64,000 nucleotides of DNA from Rufibacter sp. DG15C (GTDB lineage: Bacteria; Bacteroidota; Bacteroidia; Cytophagales; Hymenobacteraceae). Shown here in pieces: positions 45,044 through 54,895 of this stretch. Every line of letters begins with the position of its first letter. Positions within the stretch are counted from its first letter, which is position 1. A program made the translations under genes and the position numbers. The DNA lies in NCBI RefSeq assembly GCF_001577755.1, contig NZ_CP010776.1, positions 2,914,001 to 2,978,000 of the forward strand, given 5' to 3'. The notes under the pieces are model-generated. The model was not told where the DNA came from and did not search any database. It worked only from the letters and a program-made list of their open reading frames with translations.

Positions 45044-46456
45044 ATGGCACCAACTGTTAGAATTGAACATGACTTTCTAGGCGAAAAAGAAATTCCGGCC
45101 CACGCATATTATGGCGTGCAAACCCTTAGGGCTCTAGAAAACTTCAACATTACGGGCATCACCAATGCGCAAGAACCGTTTTTTATCAAGGCCTTTGCCT
45201 ATGTGAAGAAGGCAGCCGCGCTGGCCAACCATGACTGCGGCGTGCTGAATGCCAAGATCACCGAGGCGATTGTCTTTGCCTGTGATGAACTCATAGCCGG
45301 CAAGTACCAGGACCAGTTCCTGACTGACCTTATCCAGGGCGGCGCCGGGACATCGGTGAACATGAACGTGAACGAGGTCATTGCCAATATCGGGTTGGAG
45401 TACATGGGCCATGCCAAAGGGCAGTATGAGTTCCTGCACCCCAACAACCACGTTAACTTCTCACAGTCTACCAATGATACCTACCCCACGGCAGTCATGC
45501 TGTGCTTGTACTTTAAACTGAACCTGTATATTGACGCGCTCTCAGATTTGCGCAAATCGTTTAAAGCCAAGGCTGTGGAGTTTGCCGAGGTCTTGAAGAT
45601 GGGCCGCACCCAGTTGCAGGACGCGGTGCCTATGTCACTGGGGCAGGAGTTTAACTCCTTTGCCACCACCTTAAAAGACGATTTAAAACGCCTCCGCGAA
45701 GCCCAGCGCAAGCTCACAGAGTGCAATATGGGCGGCACCGCCATTGGCACCAGCATCAACGCCCCAGAAGAATACCCTGTTTTATGCGTGAAGTACCTGG
45801 CAGAGTTGACGGGCCTGCCCATGGTGCTGGCCGAGGACTTGGTGGAGGCTTCCTCAGACATGGGGACGTATGTGCACATCTCTAGCATGCTCAAGCGCAG
45901 CGCCATCAAGATTTCCAAGATCTGTAATGACTTGCGCTTGCTATCGTCGGGGCCGCGGGCGGGCCTAGCTGAGATATCTTTGCCAGCCATGCAGCCGGGC
46001 TCCTCCATCATGCCGGGCAAAGTAAACCCCGTCATCCCCGAAGTAGTCAACCAGACGGCCTTCTATGTGATTGGCGCTGACCTAACCGTGACCATGGCCG
46101 CCGAGGCCGGGCAGCTGCAGCTCAACGTCATGGAACCGGTCATTGCCTTCAGTATCTTCACCTCCATTAACTACATGACCAATGCCTTGATTACGCTGCG
46201 CACCAGATGCGTGGACGGTATCAAAGCCAACGTGGAGAACTGCCAGGCCATGGTCATGCGCAGCGTAGGGATCGTAACCGCTTTGAACCCTATCCTAGGG
46301 TATGAGACTTCGGCGTCCATTGCCAAAGAGGCGCTGGCTACCGGCAAGTCCATCCATGATATTGTGGTGATGGAGCGCAAATTAATCACGCAGGAGAAAT
46401 GGAATGAAATTTATTCTTTCCAGAATATGATACACCCCGTCTTCATTAATGCGTAA
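45044..46456 (+). CDS. aspA: Aspartate ammonia-lyase
   Basis: The 470-residue enzyme converts aspartate reversibly to fumarate and ammonia. It has the fumarase/aspartase signature SSIMPGKVN (320-328), the N-terminal RIEHDFLGEKEIPAHAYYGV segment with ALENFNITG, and VHPNN-like HPNNHVNFSQSTND. These favour aspartase over class II fumarase. The start at 45044 gives the expected N-terminus MAPTVRIEHD. The length is typical of AspA. Confidence 0.93.
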   Translation: MAPTVRIEHDFLGEKEIPAHAYYGVQTLRALENFNITGITNAQEPFFIKAFAYVKKAAALANHDCGVLNAKITEAIVFACDELIAGKYQDQFLTDLIQGGAGTSVNMNVNEVIANIGLEYMGHAKGQYEFLHPNNHVNFSQSTNDTYPTAVMLCLYFKLNLYIDALSDLRKSFKAKAVEFAEVLKMGRTQLQDAVPMSLGQEFNSFATTLKDDLKRLREAQRKLTECNMGGTAIGTSINAPEEYPVLCVKYLAELTGLPMVLAEDLVEASSDMGTYVHISSMLKRSAIKISKICNDLRLLSSGPRAGLAEISLPAMQPGSSIMPGKVNPVIPEVVNQTAFYVIGADLTVTMAAEAGQLQLNVMEPVIAFSIFTSINYMTNALITLRTRCVDGIKANVENCQAMVMRSVGIVTALNPILGYETSASIAKEALATGKSIHDIVVMERKLITQEKWNEIYSFQNMIHPVFINA

Positions 46457-46549
46457 AAGGTCTTTGGTTTGTATTTTGTGTATTTCCGACACGGAAGCCT
46501 CAATATAAGCTTTAAAGAAGTTTTGCGTTGGACTTTAAGAGAGAGGTGT

Positions 46550-47356
46550 ATGTTTAAGATCCCCCTGCTGTACCTCACGGAATGGGTAGAATCCGTTTTC
46601 CAGTCGCCTTATATGCGCGACCTGAAAAAGAAGTACCCGCGGTTTTCCAGGTTTCTGCACGCCCGTTTTAAAACCGACCATTTCTACGGACTTCCGCTGA
46701 CCATCTTGCTTTTCTTGATAGGCGTGAACATGCTCCTGTTGAGTCAACTGGCAGAGAACGTGGTCAACTCAGAGGCCACCAAGGCCCTAGACATACAAGT
46801 GACCGCCTTCTTTTTTAACATGCGCTCCGCAGAACTGAGTTTGTTCCTGTATGCCTTCACACATCTGGGCAACGTGTATGGCGTTACAGCCATGACGGTG
46901 ATGGCCGGACTCTTCTTGTATTTTAAGCGCATGTACCAGCATTTGGTGGCGCTTATTATATCGGTGCTGGGGAGTGGCATTACCATGGATGTATTAAAAA
47001 CTTATTTTAGCCGAGAAAGACCAATTGACGTGGCGTTTTATATTCCAGAAAACTCGTTCTCATTCCCCAGTGGACACGCAGCCAGTGCAATGGCGCTGGT
47101 GGGTTTGTTGGCATATTTCTGCCTGCTGGAGGTAAAGCACCAGCGGGCTAAAATTTTGCTGTTTTTGATGGGACTACTGTACGTACTCTTGATTGGCGTT
47201 AGTAGAATTTACCTGGGGGTCCATTTTTTGACGGATGTGGTAGCCGGGTTTCTGTTGGGGTTGCTGTGGGTAGTGTTGGCCGTAGGCGTCTTAGAATATC
47301 TGGCCATTGACCGCGTGAAACAGGCCGTCAGTAAGGAAGACGTCATGATTACCTAA
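46550..47356 (+). CDS. PAP2 family membrane phosphatase
   Basis: The 268-residue protein has about six membrane segments and the three PAP2 motifs: KTYFSRERP, SFPSGHAAS and SRIYLGVHFLTDV. Such enzymes dephosphorylate lipid phosphates such as undecaprenyl pyrophosphate or phosphatidate at the membrane outer face. The ATG at 46550 follows a GAGAGG ribosome site; a longer TTG-initiated form from 46469 is less likely. It is 93 bp after aspA on the same strand. Confidence 0.88.
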   Translation: MFKIPLLYLTEWVESVFQSPYMRDLKKKYPRFSRFLHARFKTDHFYGLPLTILLFLIGVNMLLLSQLAENVVNSEATKALDIQVTAFFFNMRSAELSLFLYAFTHLGNVYGVTAMTVMAGLFLYFKRMYQHLVALIISVLGSGITMDVLKTYFSRERPIDVAFYIPENSFSFPSGHAASAMALVGLLAYFCLLEVKHQRAKILLFLMGLLYVLLIGVSRIYLGVHFLTDVVAGFLLGLLWVVLAVGVLEYLAIDRVKQAVSKEDVMIT

Positions 47357-47369
47357 ACCGCATTTATGC

Positions 47370-47419
47370 TTAAAACAGAAGGGGACTTTGCTTTAAAGCA
47401 AAGACCCCTTCTGTTTTAA
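47370..47419. terminator. Bidirectional terminator between PAP2 and the hypothetical gene
   Basis: TTAAAACAGAAGGGGACTTT pairs with AAGACCCCTTCTGTTTTAA around GCTTTAAAGCA. T-rich tails exist on both strands. It serves the convergent pair at 47356 and 47423. Confidence 0.9.
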
Positions 47420-47422
47420 AAA

Positions 47423-48382
47423 CTATTTAATCAGGCTTAGAATACCTTTCTTAATCTGTTTGGCACTGTCTGTCAGGTTCTCATCATACTCCATGCCCGT
47501 GTGTTCATACAAGGAGTAAAACGCAAAGTGGAACGCTTTCTCGGCTTCTTCCTGGCTTGAGCCGCTTACCTCAATTTCCAGGTCTGGATAGGCCATAAGG
47601 TAGACACCATCCTCCACATCTACGCGTACTTCCAAAGGGCGCTTCAGGACGATGGGCGGTTCGCCGGCTACGGTAACTTTGGTTACTAATACAATGGCAT
47701 ACGCGGGGGCAGATTCTTCTAAAAGTACTTCGGGCTCCTGCTCAACGCCGGCTGGTAGGGGAGGAGCTACTATGGGCTGCCGCACTTTCTTGGGCCGTAT
47801 CACCTTCGGCTTGTCTTTGGAAGGCGTCAACTCCTGGACTGCGCTCTGCGGAATGCGCGTCAAGGCAAACGTCTTGTCATTCTCTGGGGCATTCACCAGA
47901 ATCTCATAGCCTTCAGATTTCTGGATGGTCTTGAAGAGAGGGCCAAAAATGCGTTTCCGTTCCTCGGTAGTAAAGCGCTCTGCCAACTCCAAAACTGCAT
48001 GTGAGTTGGTATAGTCAACCGCCAGAATCTCCTGCACAAAAGCCGTGAACAGTTCCTTCAACACCGGCAACGGGAAGTCCATGCTGCTGGCGCCTTTGGC
48101 TTTGGTGCCTACATAATCTGGGGCTATGCTAGCCTTGAATCCTTGAAAATTGACGTCTACCATCATCAGGTCTGAGCTGACCTCGGGCTTGGTGACCTGG
48201 GTGTTAATGATGCCTTTGCGCTTGTTGTTGGTAACCGTTAAAAACTGGGTATAGGATTCTTGGAGCAGCAACAGCATCTCTGCCAACAGGCCCACGGCCA
48301 CGGCTTGGTCGGCGCGGTTCTTGGGCTTGATGTGCAGGGTAAAGGCAATGGCTCTTAGGTTCTCCAGGTACTGATTCTCCAT
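47423..48382 (-). CDS. Conserved-type hypothetical protein
   Basis: I do not recognise this 319-residue cytosolic protein. It has an N-terminal helical half (residues 1-165), a Pro/Lys-rich linker with KPKVIRPKKVRQPIVAPPLP (about 190-210) and a C-terminal beta-rich half ending in a helix. Codon use matches its neighbours. The linker suggests two independently folded domains. The gene stands alone between a bidirectional terminator and a palindrome. Confidence 0.7.
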   Translation of the reverse strand: MENQYLENLRAIAFTLHIKPKNRADQAVAVGLLAEMLLLLQESYTQFLTVTNNKRKGIINTQVTKPEVSSDLMMVDVNFQGFKASIAPDYVGTKAKGASSMDFPLPVLKELFTAFVQEILAVDYTNSHAVLELAERFTTEERKRIFGPLFKTIQKSEGYEILVNAPENDKTFALTRIPQSAVQELTPSKDKPKVIRPKKVRQPIVAPPLPAGVEQEPEVLLEESAPAYAIVLVTKVTVAGEPPIVLKRPLEVRVDVEDGVYLMAYPDLEIEVSGSSQEEAEKAFHFAFYSLYEHTGMEYDENLTDSAKQIKKGILSLIK

Positions 48383-48516
48383 ACAAGGGTTAGGTGCTTT
48401 GTTGAGGGTAACAACAGTTTTACAAAGGTAGTTTGCTAAAATTAAGAAGTAGATATTTTATTTTTGCTAAATTATTTAGTAGAGTTGAGGGGCTGATGTG
48501 AGTCCGTATTAACCCT

Positions 48517-48555
48517 CGTTTTTGGCCTGTTTTATAGAAAACAAGCCAAAAACGG
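48517..48555. repeat. Dispersed palindrome, copy 18 (divergent gap)
   Basis: CGTTTTTGGCCTGTTTTATA is followed by GAAAACAAGCCAAAAACGG. The centre ATAG replaces CCAG. Confidence 0.85.
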
Positions 48556-48662
48556 TTCATATAAAGAGAGACGTAGGAACCTACCAACATAGGCGTCGTA
48601 GAAAAAAAGCCTGAGCGCGATGATGTGAATTCTGGGCGTATTTCATTAAAACGATAGAAACT

Positions 48663-49073
48663 ATGTGGCAACCAATTTCAAGGCAAATGCACGGCGTAGC
48701 CGAGGCAGCGTATATTCCGGCCATGGCCTCTGCGCCAGAATCTATAGGGTTCACGAGACAAGAAACAGCCACCACCTTGTGCCGGGCCATTGGCGGCATG
48801 GCCTTGGTGTCTGCCTTGGTCACCAAAGCCGAGTGGGGTGCCGTACAAGTGGTACCGTATAAAGCGCATTTAGCCGTGGATGTGGTGACCAGTCTGTTTA
48901 CTTTGGCTGCCCCTTGGCTGTTTGGCTTCTCTCATCATGCAAAGGTCAGAAACACGTTCATTACCCTGGGCGTAACTGGCTTGGTGGTAAGTGCCTTGTC
49001 CAGACCAGAAGAGATGGACCCCATGAAAGAAAGATCCCTTCGAAGAAAAGCACAGGCGCTGCCAGCTTTATAG
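48663..49073 (+). CDS. Small membrane protein, SPW-repeat-like
   Basis: The 136-residue protein has three to four hydrophobic stretches. AAPWLFGFSHHAKVRNTF resembles the SPW repeat (SPWxxGF) of small membrane proteins, and the preceding helix VDVVTSLFTLAAPW fits. The N-terminal 40 residues are polar. The tail is basic. The function is unknown; the resemblance is moderate. Confidence 0.65.
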   Translation: MWQPISRQMHGVAEAAYIPAMASAPESIGFTRQETATTLCRAIGGMALVSALVTKAEWGAVQVVPYKAHLAVDVVTSLFTLAAPWLFGFSHHAKVRNTFITLGVTGLVVSALSRPEEMDPMKERSLRRKAQALPAL

Positions 49074-49139
49074 GTTAGCGCTATCAAAACCAGACTACCA
49101 CCTAAACAGAAAGTCTACAGTTGGATTTAACCATGAATC

Positions 49140-49179
49140 CCGTTTTTGGCCTGTTTTACAGAAAACAGGCCAAAAACGG
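49140..49179. repeat. Dispersed palindrome, copy 19 (perfect arms)
   Basis: CCGTTTTTGGCCTGTTTT pairs perfectly with AAAACAGGCCAAAAACGG around ACAG. It lies in the convergent gap, 23 bp before the CheB/CheR hybrid stop. Confidence 0.92.
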
Positions 49180-49202
49180 ACTTTAAATTTTAAGGGCTTC
49201 TC

Positions 49203-52200
49203 TTACTTAGGAAAGTACACCTTAAACGTGGTGCCTTTGCCTACTTTGGTGGACACCTCAATCTTTCCGCCTGCGTTGTGCACGATCTTTTTGACCATGT
49301 ACAAGCCAATGCCAGAGCCCTCTACGTGGTCATGGAAACGGGTGAACATGGAAAACAGCTGCTCTTCTTGCGTAGGGCTCATACCTAGGCCGTTGTCTTC
49401 TACTTTCAAAACACTGTACCCGCCTTCGGTGAGGCAGGTGAGGTGGATGTAGGGCTCCTGGTCCAGAGAGCGGTACTTGATGCTGTTGGAGATAAGGTTA
49501 TAAATAATGCTCCGGAGGTTTTTCTCAGAGAAGGAGATGATAGGGCAGTTGGACACGTCCACTTTTAACTGCACTCCAGACTCTTTAAACATCTGGTCCA
49601 AGTCCAGGACAACGTTCTCTATCAATTCGCCTACCTTGATTTTCTCTACCAGGCCATGCTGCTGGTTCTGGAGCTTGGTGACCTCCGTTAAGTTGTCAAT
49701 GGTCTTCTTGAACCGTTCCACCGCGCCTTGCATCATGCTGATAATCTGCTGCAACTCTGCTTGCTCAGATTCCTCTTCTGGGAGCTCCAAAAGAAGCTCA
49801 CGCAATAAGGCCTCTATGTTGAGGATAGGGGCTTTCAAGTCATGCGAGGCCGTGTAGACAAAGTTGTCCAGGTCCTCAATCACGCGCATGAGGTGGTCGT
49901 TGGTTTCCTTTAGCTTCTCCTGGGTTTCTTTGAGGTCTGTGAGGTCAATGAACGAGCCCAGCACGCGGTGGGGCATGTTGTATTCATTGTGCAGGATGTA
50001 GGCACGGTTGTAAATGTAGGCATATGAACCATCAGCGCGGGCCAATTTGAATTCTGCAATCCACTGGTCCTTGCCAGAGTTGATGGTCTCATTGATGCCG
50101 TTCATGACGCGCTGCCGGTCATCTGGATGGATCTTGGTGAGCCAGGAATCTATGCCGTTTTCCATCTCGCGGTGGCTGTAGCCCAGAATGGATTCCAGGG
50201 TATCACTCCACCAGAGTTGATTGTCTACCAGGTTCCAGTCCCAGATAAGGTCATTGGTAGCCTTAGAGACCAGCTTAAAGCGCTCTTGGCTGTCTGTGAC
50301 TTCCTTAGTTCTCTCTACCACCCGTATTTCCAGCTGGTTGTTTAGCTTGATAAGCTCCTCTTCGGCTTTCTTGAGGTCCTCATAGGCCATCAGGATTTTC
50401 TCTTCGCTTACCTTCTTGTCGGTGACGTCTGCCAAAGTCACGGTGAACCCATCGCCCATTTTCACGGCGGCAATCTCATACCAGGCGCGGGTGCCGTTAA
50501 AGTCCAGGAACTGCTCCAAGTGCAGCGGGCTGCCGGTCTCCACCACGCGGGCAAACTTCTTGAACAAACCATTTTTCTTGAGGAAGGACATGTCCTCCAT
50601 CACGCTTTTGCCCATGAGATGCGCCTGCGGCGAGCCCACCAGTTTCTCAGCTTGCTTGTTCAAAAGGCTCCACTCAAAATCTGTGATGACATTCTCTGCG
50701 TTGCGCACCGCCCTAAAGGCCATGATGTTGTTAAGCGAACTATTGAGAACGCCCTGCACCACATTGCTGAGGGTTTTCAGCGTAGTCACTTCCACAAAAC
50801 TCAGCACCACGCCGTCCTTGTTGCCGTCATGCTTAAGGTAGGGGATAATGCGCAATAGAAAATATTTACCATCCTGAGTTTCTACTTCCTGCTCTACCTC
50901 TACAGACGTATTGTTCACCTTCTGGATGTCCTCTAACAGGTTAGGGTAGCGCAGGTTGTGGGACAGGTGGTGGATGGGTCTGCCAACATCTATCTCAATG
51001 ATGTTGATGATGTTTTTGACCGCGGGGGTGAACTTCCGGATGATGAGGTGGTGGTCCAGGAAGAGCTGTCCAATGTTAGAACTCCGTATGTAGTTGTCCA
51101 GGTCCTCGTTGAGTTCCTGTAGCTCACGTATTTTTAACTGGTGCTCAGAGTTGACCGTGTGCAATTCCTCGTTCAAAGACTGCATCTCTTCATTGGAGCT
51201 CTGCAACTCCTCATTAGAAGACATGAGTTCCTCATTGGTGGACTGCAACTCTTCATTGGCGGTGCTCAAATCCTGAACGGTCAAATGCAGGCTCTCACGG
51301 GCTTCTTTGAGCTCAATCTCCATGACAGTGAGCTGCGTGAAATAGTCAGAGTCCTCCTCAGTGATAAGCGAGGGCTTCAGGTTTTTAAGCGAAGGGCTGG
51401 CCTTGCCCACTTCTTGCAACAGCACTAGGATGACCTTGGGCATGTCGCGGTCCACTGAGATGGGCTTCACCGACAGGTTCACCAACTGGTGTTTTTTGCC
51501 CAGCGTCATCATGACCTGCCGGGCCACTGGTTTCTGGTTTTTGAGCACCTTCCTGATGTCCACGCTCAGGGTAACGGCTAGTTCCTTGGGCACCATCTTA
51601 AGCAGGTTCAAGTGCAGGCGCTTGTCGGGTAGCTTTAAGAACCGGTTGATGTCTCCAATGCCGTGCAAGAGCTGGAAGTTGTCATCCACATACAGTCCCG
51701 TGATTTTAAACTCCTCGGCCACGGCGTCCATGAATTGGTCGTTGTAGCGCACCAGCTGTGAGTTCTTGAACGTAGGGCTGTGCTCCACCGGGAAGGAGTG
51801 GGCCTGGGGCGTAATGCCGTAATGCCGCTGGATGCCGCTTTTCTCTTTTATCTTCTGGAAGATCTTCCATTTGCGGTTGCGTTCCGCAAAGTAGGTTTTC
51901 ATGTCCCCAATATGCTCACTGGAGCCCAGAAACAAGTAGCCGTTCTGCTTGAGCGCGTACGGGAACACTGCCAACACCTTCTGCTGCAAATCTGGGTTGA
52001 GGTAGATAAGCATGTTGCGGCAGGTGATCAAATCCATTCTGCTGAACGGCGGGTCCTTTTGCAGGTCGTGCTGGGCAAAGACCACCAAGTTGCGGATGTT
52101 CTCCTTGACGGTGTAGCGGTTATCCTTCAGGAGAAAATATTTCTGGAGTCGCTCTGGGCTTATGTCTTTGGCAATGCTGGCAGAGTAGGTGCCTTTTGAA

Positions 52201-53285
52201 GCTGATTTAATGGCGCGCTGGTCAATGTCTGTGGCAAAGAGCTTGATTTTTGGCTCGCGTCCCATCTTTTCAAAACACTCTTGGAACAGAATGGCCAAGG
52301 AATACACCTCTTCCCCGGTACTGCAGGCAGTCACCCACACTTTTACTAATTCTTCTTCAGGAACACCGGCCACTATGTCTGGAATTACTTCCTGCTCCAA
52401 CAACTCAAACGCCTCTGTGTCTCTAAAAAATTTGGTGACGCCAATCAAGAATTCCTGCCACAACTTCTTGATCTCTGCCGGATGCTCATGCAGGTACGTT
52501 AAGTATGCCGGCAGTCCTTCTACCTTGAGCGTATCCATGCGCTTTTTCAAACGCCGGTAGATGGTGGCCTGCTTGTAGTTCTTGAAATTGGTCTGGGTAT
52601 GCGTGCAGATCAGATCCAGGATTTCCTTGAGCACTCCTTCATTCTCCTCGTCCAGGTCTTTCTCCAACAGGGTCTTTACCAGGGGAATCTGGCGGGTGTA
52701 TTCCATGATCTCACCGGGCATGCGCTCTGGTGAGAAGACATAGTCCACAAAGCCTGCTTCAATGGCGCTGCGGGGCATGCCGTCAAACTTGGCAGTGGCG
52801 GGGTCTTGCACCATCACCATGCCGCCGGCGTTCTTAATCATCTTCACGCCTTTGGTGCCGTCAGAGCCGGTACCGGACAAGATGATGCCAATGGCGTACC
52901 GGCCGCGGTCTTTGGCCAAGGATTCAAAAAAAACGTCTATGGCAAAGTTGGGCTCGCGGTTACGCACTTGGGTGACCAACTGCAGACGGCCGCGCTCAAT
53001 GGTGAGTTGTTTGCCGCTGGGCAACACGTACACGCAGTTAGGACGAGTGCGCATGTTGTCTTCGGCCTCTAGCACCTGCATCTGGGTATGCTTGGACAAT
53101 AGCTCCGCCATCAGGCTTTTATGGTCTGGCGAAAGGTGCTGGATGATGACAAACGAAAAGCTGGAGTTGTTTGGAAAATAGTCAAACAACTTATGGATAG
53201 CCTCTAAACCTCCCGCCGAGGCGCCAATTCCTACAAGGTAATGGTCAGTTTTAGGGGGTTTAACTGCTGGAAGCGTACTATTCAT
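49203..53285 (-). CDS. CheB-CheR-PAS-histidine kinase hybrid
   Basis: The 1360-residue protein joins, in order, a CheB methylesterase domain (triad S23 in GIGASAGG, H50 in IIQHLSPDH, D142 in GTGSDGT), a CheR methyltransferase domain (about 215-490; TACSTGEEVYSLA and ITCRNMLIYL), and a long coiled coil near 675-740 (NEELQSTNEELMSS). At least two PAS domains (about 740-1120), a HisKA dimerisation domain (H in TASHDLKAPI) and an HATPase domain (NSIKYR, VEDNGLGM, GSGIGLYMVKKIV) follow. No CheY receiver or methyl-accepting chemoreceptor is in the window. The ATG at 53285 is 54 bp from the phytochrome gene, so co-transcription is likely. Confidence 0.92.
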   Translation of the reverse strand: MNSTLPAVKPPKTDHYLVGIGASAGGLEAIHKLFDYFPNNSSFSFVIIQHLSPDHKSLMAELLSKHTQMQVLEAEDNMRTRPNCVYVLPSGKQLTIERGRLQLVTQVRNREPNFAIDVFFESLAKDRGRYAIGIILSGTGSDGTKGVKMIKNAGGMVMVQDPATAKFDGMPRSAIEAGFVDYVFSPERMPGEIMEYTRQIPLVKTLLEKDLDEENEGVLKEILDLICTHTQTNFKNYKQATIYRRLKKRMDTLKVEGLPAYLTYLHEHPAEIKKLWQEFLIGVTKFFRDTEAFELLEQEVIPDIVAGVPEEELVKVWVTACSTGEEVYSLAILFQECFEKMGREPKIKLFATDIDQRAIKSASKGTYSASIAKDISPERLQKYFLLKDNRYTVKENIRNLVVFAQHDLQKDPPFSRMDLITCRNMLIYLNPDLQQKVLAVFPYALKQNGYLFLGSSEHIGDMKTYFAERNRKWKIFQKIKEKSGIQRHYGITPQAHSFPVEHSPTFKNSQLVRYNDQFMDAVAEEFKITGLYVDDNFQLLHGIGDINRFLKLPDKRLHLNLLKMVPKELAVTLSVDIRKVLKNQKPVARQVMMTLGKKHQLVNLSVKPISVDRDMPKVILVLLQEVGKASPSLKNLKPSLITEEDSDYFTQLTVMEIELKEARESLHLTVQDLSTANEELQSTNEELMSSNEELQSSNEEMQSLNEELHTVNSEHQLKIRELQELNEDLDNYIRSSNIGQLFLDHHLIIRKFTPAVKNIINIIEIDVGRPIHHLSHNLRYPNLLEDIQKVNNTSVEVEQEVETQDGKYFLLRIIPYLKHDGNKDGVVLSFVEVTTLKTLSNVVQGVLNSSLNNIMAFRAVRNAENVITDFEWSLLNKQAEKLVGSPQAHLMGKSVMEDMSFLKKNGLFKKFARVVETGSPLHLEQFLDFNGTRAWYEIAAVKMGDGFTVTLADVTDKKVSEEKILMAYEDLKKAEEELIKLNNQLEIRVVERTKEVTDSQERFKLVSKATNDLIWDWNLVDNQLWWSDTLESILGYSHREMENGIDSWLTKIHPDDRQRVMNGINETINSGKDQWIAEFKLARADGSYAYIYNRAYILHNEYNMPHRVLGSFIDLTDLKETQEKLKETNDHLMRVIEDLDNFVYTASHDLKAPILNIEALLRELLLELPEEESEQAELQQIISMMQGAVERFKKTIDNLTEVTKLQNQQHGLVEKIKVGELIENVVLDLDQMFKESGVQLKVDVSNCPIISFSEKNLRSIIYNLISNSIKYRSLDQEPYIHLTCLTEGGYSVLKVEDNGLGMSPTQEEQLFSMFTRFHDHVEGSGIGLYMVKKIVHNAGGKIEVSTKVGKGTTFKVYFPK

Positions 53286-53338
53286 GGGCAATGGGGACAA
53301 AATGTCGCTCTGTTATATAAACTCCAGAGCCACAAATG

Positions 53339-54895
53339 CTAGTATCTCTCTTTAATGATTTTTTCAAGCACGGCATTGCGCAGGTTTTCGGCGGCTTCCA
53401 GTTCTTCTGGCAACCAGGGCATGGACGTATGCTTGACCGTCTCCTGGTAGGTGGCAAAAGAGTTTCTAGGGTGGTAGCTTTTACCATCTGGCTCCATCTG
53501 GATGGCCTGGTTGGGATTGCCGCCCCAGCTAATGGTCTGAATCACCTCTGGCCTGAACCCTAAAATGTACTCACCCTCCTCTGCGTTAATGGGCAGCACA
53601 ATCAACCCACTGGCCACCTCTTTGAACTCCTGACTACGCATGTACAAACTAGGCAGCGTGTCTGTGGCGTAGGTTTTGTCTGTTTTGTTGCGCTTTAGCC
53701 AATACACCAGCTCTTTCAAGCTTTGGTGGGTAGGCACCGTGCCGCTGGTCCAGATGCTACCCTCATACAACACGGCCACGCCGTCAATGTTTAAGAGCTT
53801 CTGCAGGTGGTCGCCTTCTTTTACCAAGCCATCGGCAAAGGTAGGGGAGGTGTAGAGCTGCTCCAGCAACTGCGCATGCACGTCCCGCAACTGCGCCCGC
53901 AACTCCATGGTCTTTTCCTTTTCTCTGGCCGCAATCTGCGCCGAAATAATCCCGGACAGCAGTTCCATCGCTGACCGTAGCTCGTAGCTTGGGCACTTGG
54001 GTTGCTTGTTATGGCAAGAGATGAGGCCCCACAACTTGTCATCAATGATGATGGGCAGAGACATGGACGCCTGCACTTTTAGGTTGCCCAGATACTCTAG
54101 GTGCACGCCTGCCACACTGCGCAAGTTGCAGTCAGACAAGTCTGTGAACCGGCTGGTAATTGGGTTGATGATGGGGATTAACCGCACCGGGGTATAGTCA
54201 CGAGCAGGAATTAAGCGGTACGGATTTTTGAAGTACAGGTCCCTGGCCTGTTTGGGTACGTCAGAGGCCGGAAAGCGCAAGCCCATGTAGTCATCCATGT
54301 CCAGCTCCCTTGCTTGGGCAATGACAATGCCGTTCCATTGCGGGTCAAACTGGTACATGAGGATGCGGTCAAATCCTGTTAGTTTTTTCAATTCATCCAC
54401 GCTGATCTGGCTCACCAATTGCGTGGTGGTGGCTTGTTTCAAGAGCGACGTGATGTACTTGATCTGCTGGTACAGGGCTATGAAGGAATCCTGGAGGGCG
54501 GGAGCAGGATTTTCCTCCAGCTCCAACAAAATGTAAGTTTCTTTTAAATGCGCCAGGGCCGTGAACTGGGTGGCCACGTCCTGCACCGTAAACGTCAAGG
54601 TAAACGGAATCTTCTCCTGATGGCTGGAGAGCTGTACTTTGGCCAGAAGGTCGGCTACTTGGGCTTCGGGCAGAAAATTGGCGATGGGTTGGCCCAGCAC
54701 TTCCTCCAAAGAAAGGGAAAGTATCTGCGTGACGTTCTCACTGGCCTGCACAATGCGCTGGTCCTGCGTAGAAAGCGTCAGGAGTACGCCGTGCGGTTGA
54801 ATGAGGTTGACCAGGTGCAACGGAATGCTTCCGCAGAACTCAGAGTCATAATTTTTTTCTATGGCGATGCCAATGGGGGCCTGTTTGTTTTCCAT
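53339..54895 (-). CDS. Bacteriophytochrome photosensory module without output domain
   Basis: The 518-residue protein has the PAS-GAF-PHY core of bacteriophytochromes and ends after PHY. The bilin-binding Cys is C21 (EFCGSIPLHL, then IQPHGVL). PASDVP (209-214, conserved Asp212), H265 in VHLEYL and H295 in SCHN match the chromophore pocket, and PHPRNSF-type HPRNSF near residue 480 marks the PHY tongue. No kinase domain is attached. Inference: it senses red/far-red light and passes the signal to the adjacent kinase hybrid. A heme oxygenase for biliverdin is not in the window. Confidence 0.92.
   Translation of the reverse strand: MENKQAPIGIAIEKNYDSEFCGSIPLHLVNLIQPHGVLLTLSTQDQRIVQASENVTQILSLSLEEVLGQPIANFLPEAQVADLLAKVQLSSHQEKIPFTLTFTVQDVATQFTALAHLKETYILLELEENPAPALQDSFIALYQQIKYITSLLKQATTTQLVSQISVDELKKLTGFDRILMYQFDPQWNGIVIAQARELDMDDYMGLRFPASDVPKQARDLYFKNPYRLIPARDYTPVRLIPIINPITSRFTDLSDCNLRSVAGVHLEYLGNLKVQASMSLPIIIDDKLWGLISCHNKQPKCPSYELRSAMELLSGIISAQIAAREKEKTMELRAQLRDVHAQLLEQLYTSPTFADGLVKEGDHLQKLLNIDGVAVLYEGSIWTSGTVPTHQSLKELVYWLKRNKTDKTYATDTLPSLYMRSQEFKEVASGLIVLPINAEEGEYILGFRPEVIQTISWGGNPNQAIQMEPDGKSYHPRNSFATYQETVKHTSMPWLPEELEAAENLRNAVLEKIIKERY

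Noticed and set aside
46469-46549. N-terminal extension of the PAP2 phosphatase
   Set aside because: It begins at TTG and lacks membrane or family features; the ATG at 46550 has a purine-rich ribosome site.
48420-48671. An 83-codon minus-strand gene between 48382 and 48663
   Set aside because: It spans palindrome copy 18 and a divergent gap and encodes FNEIRPEF-like noise with no family.
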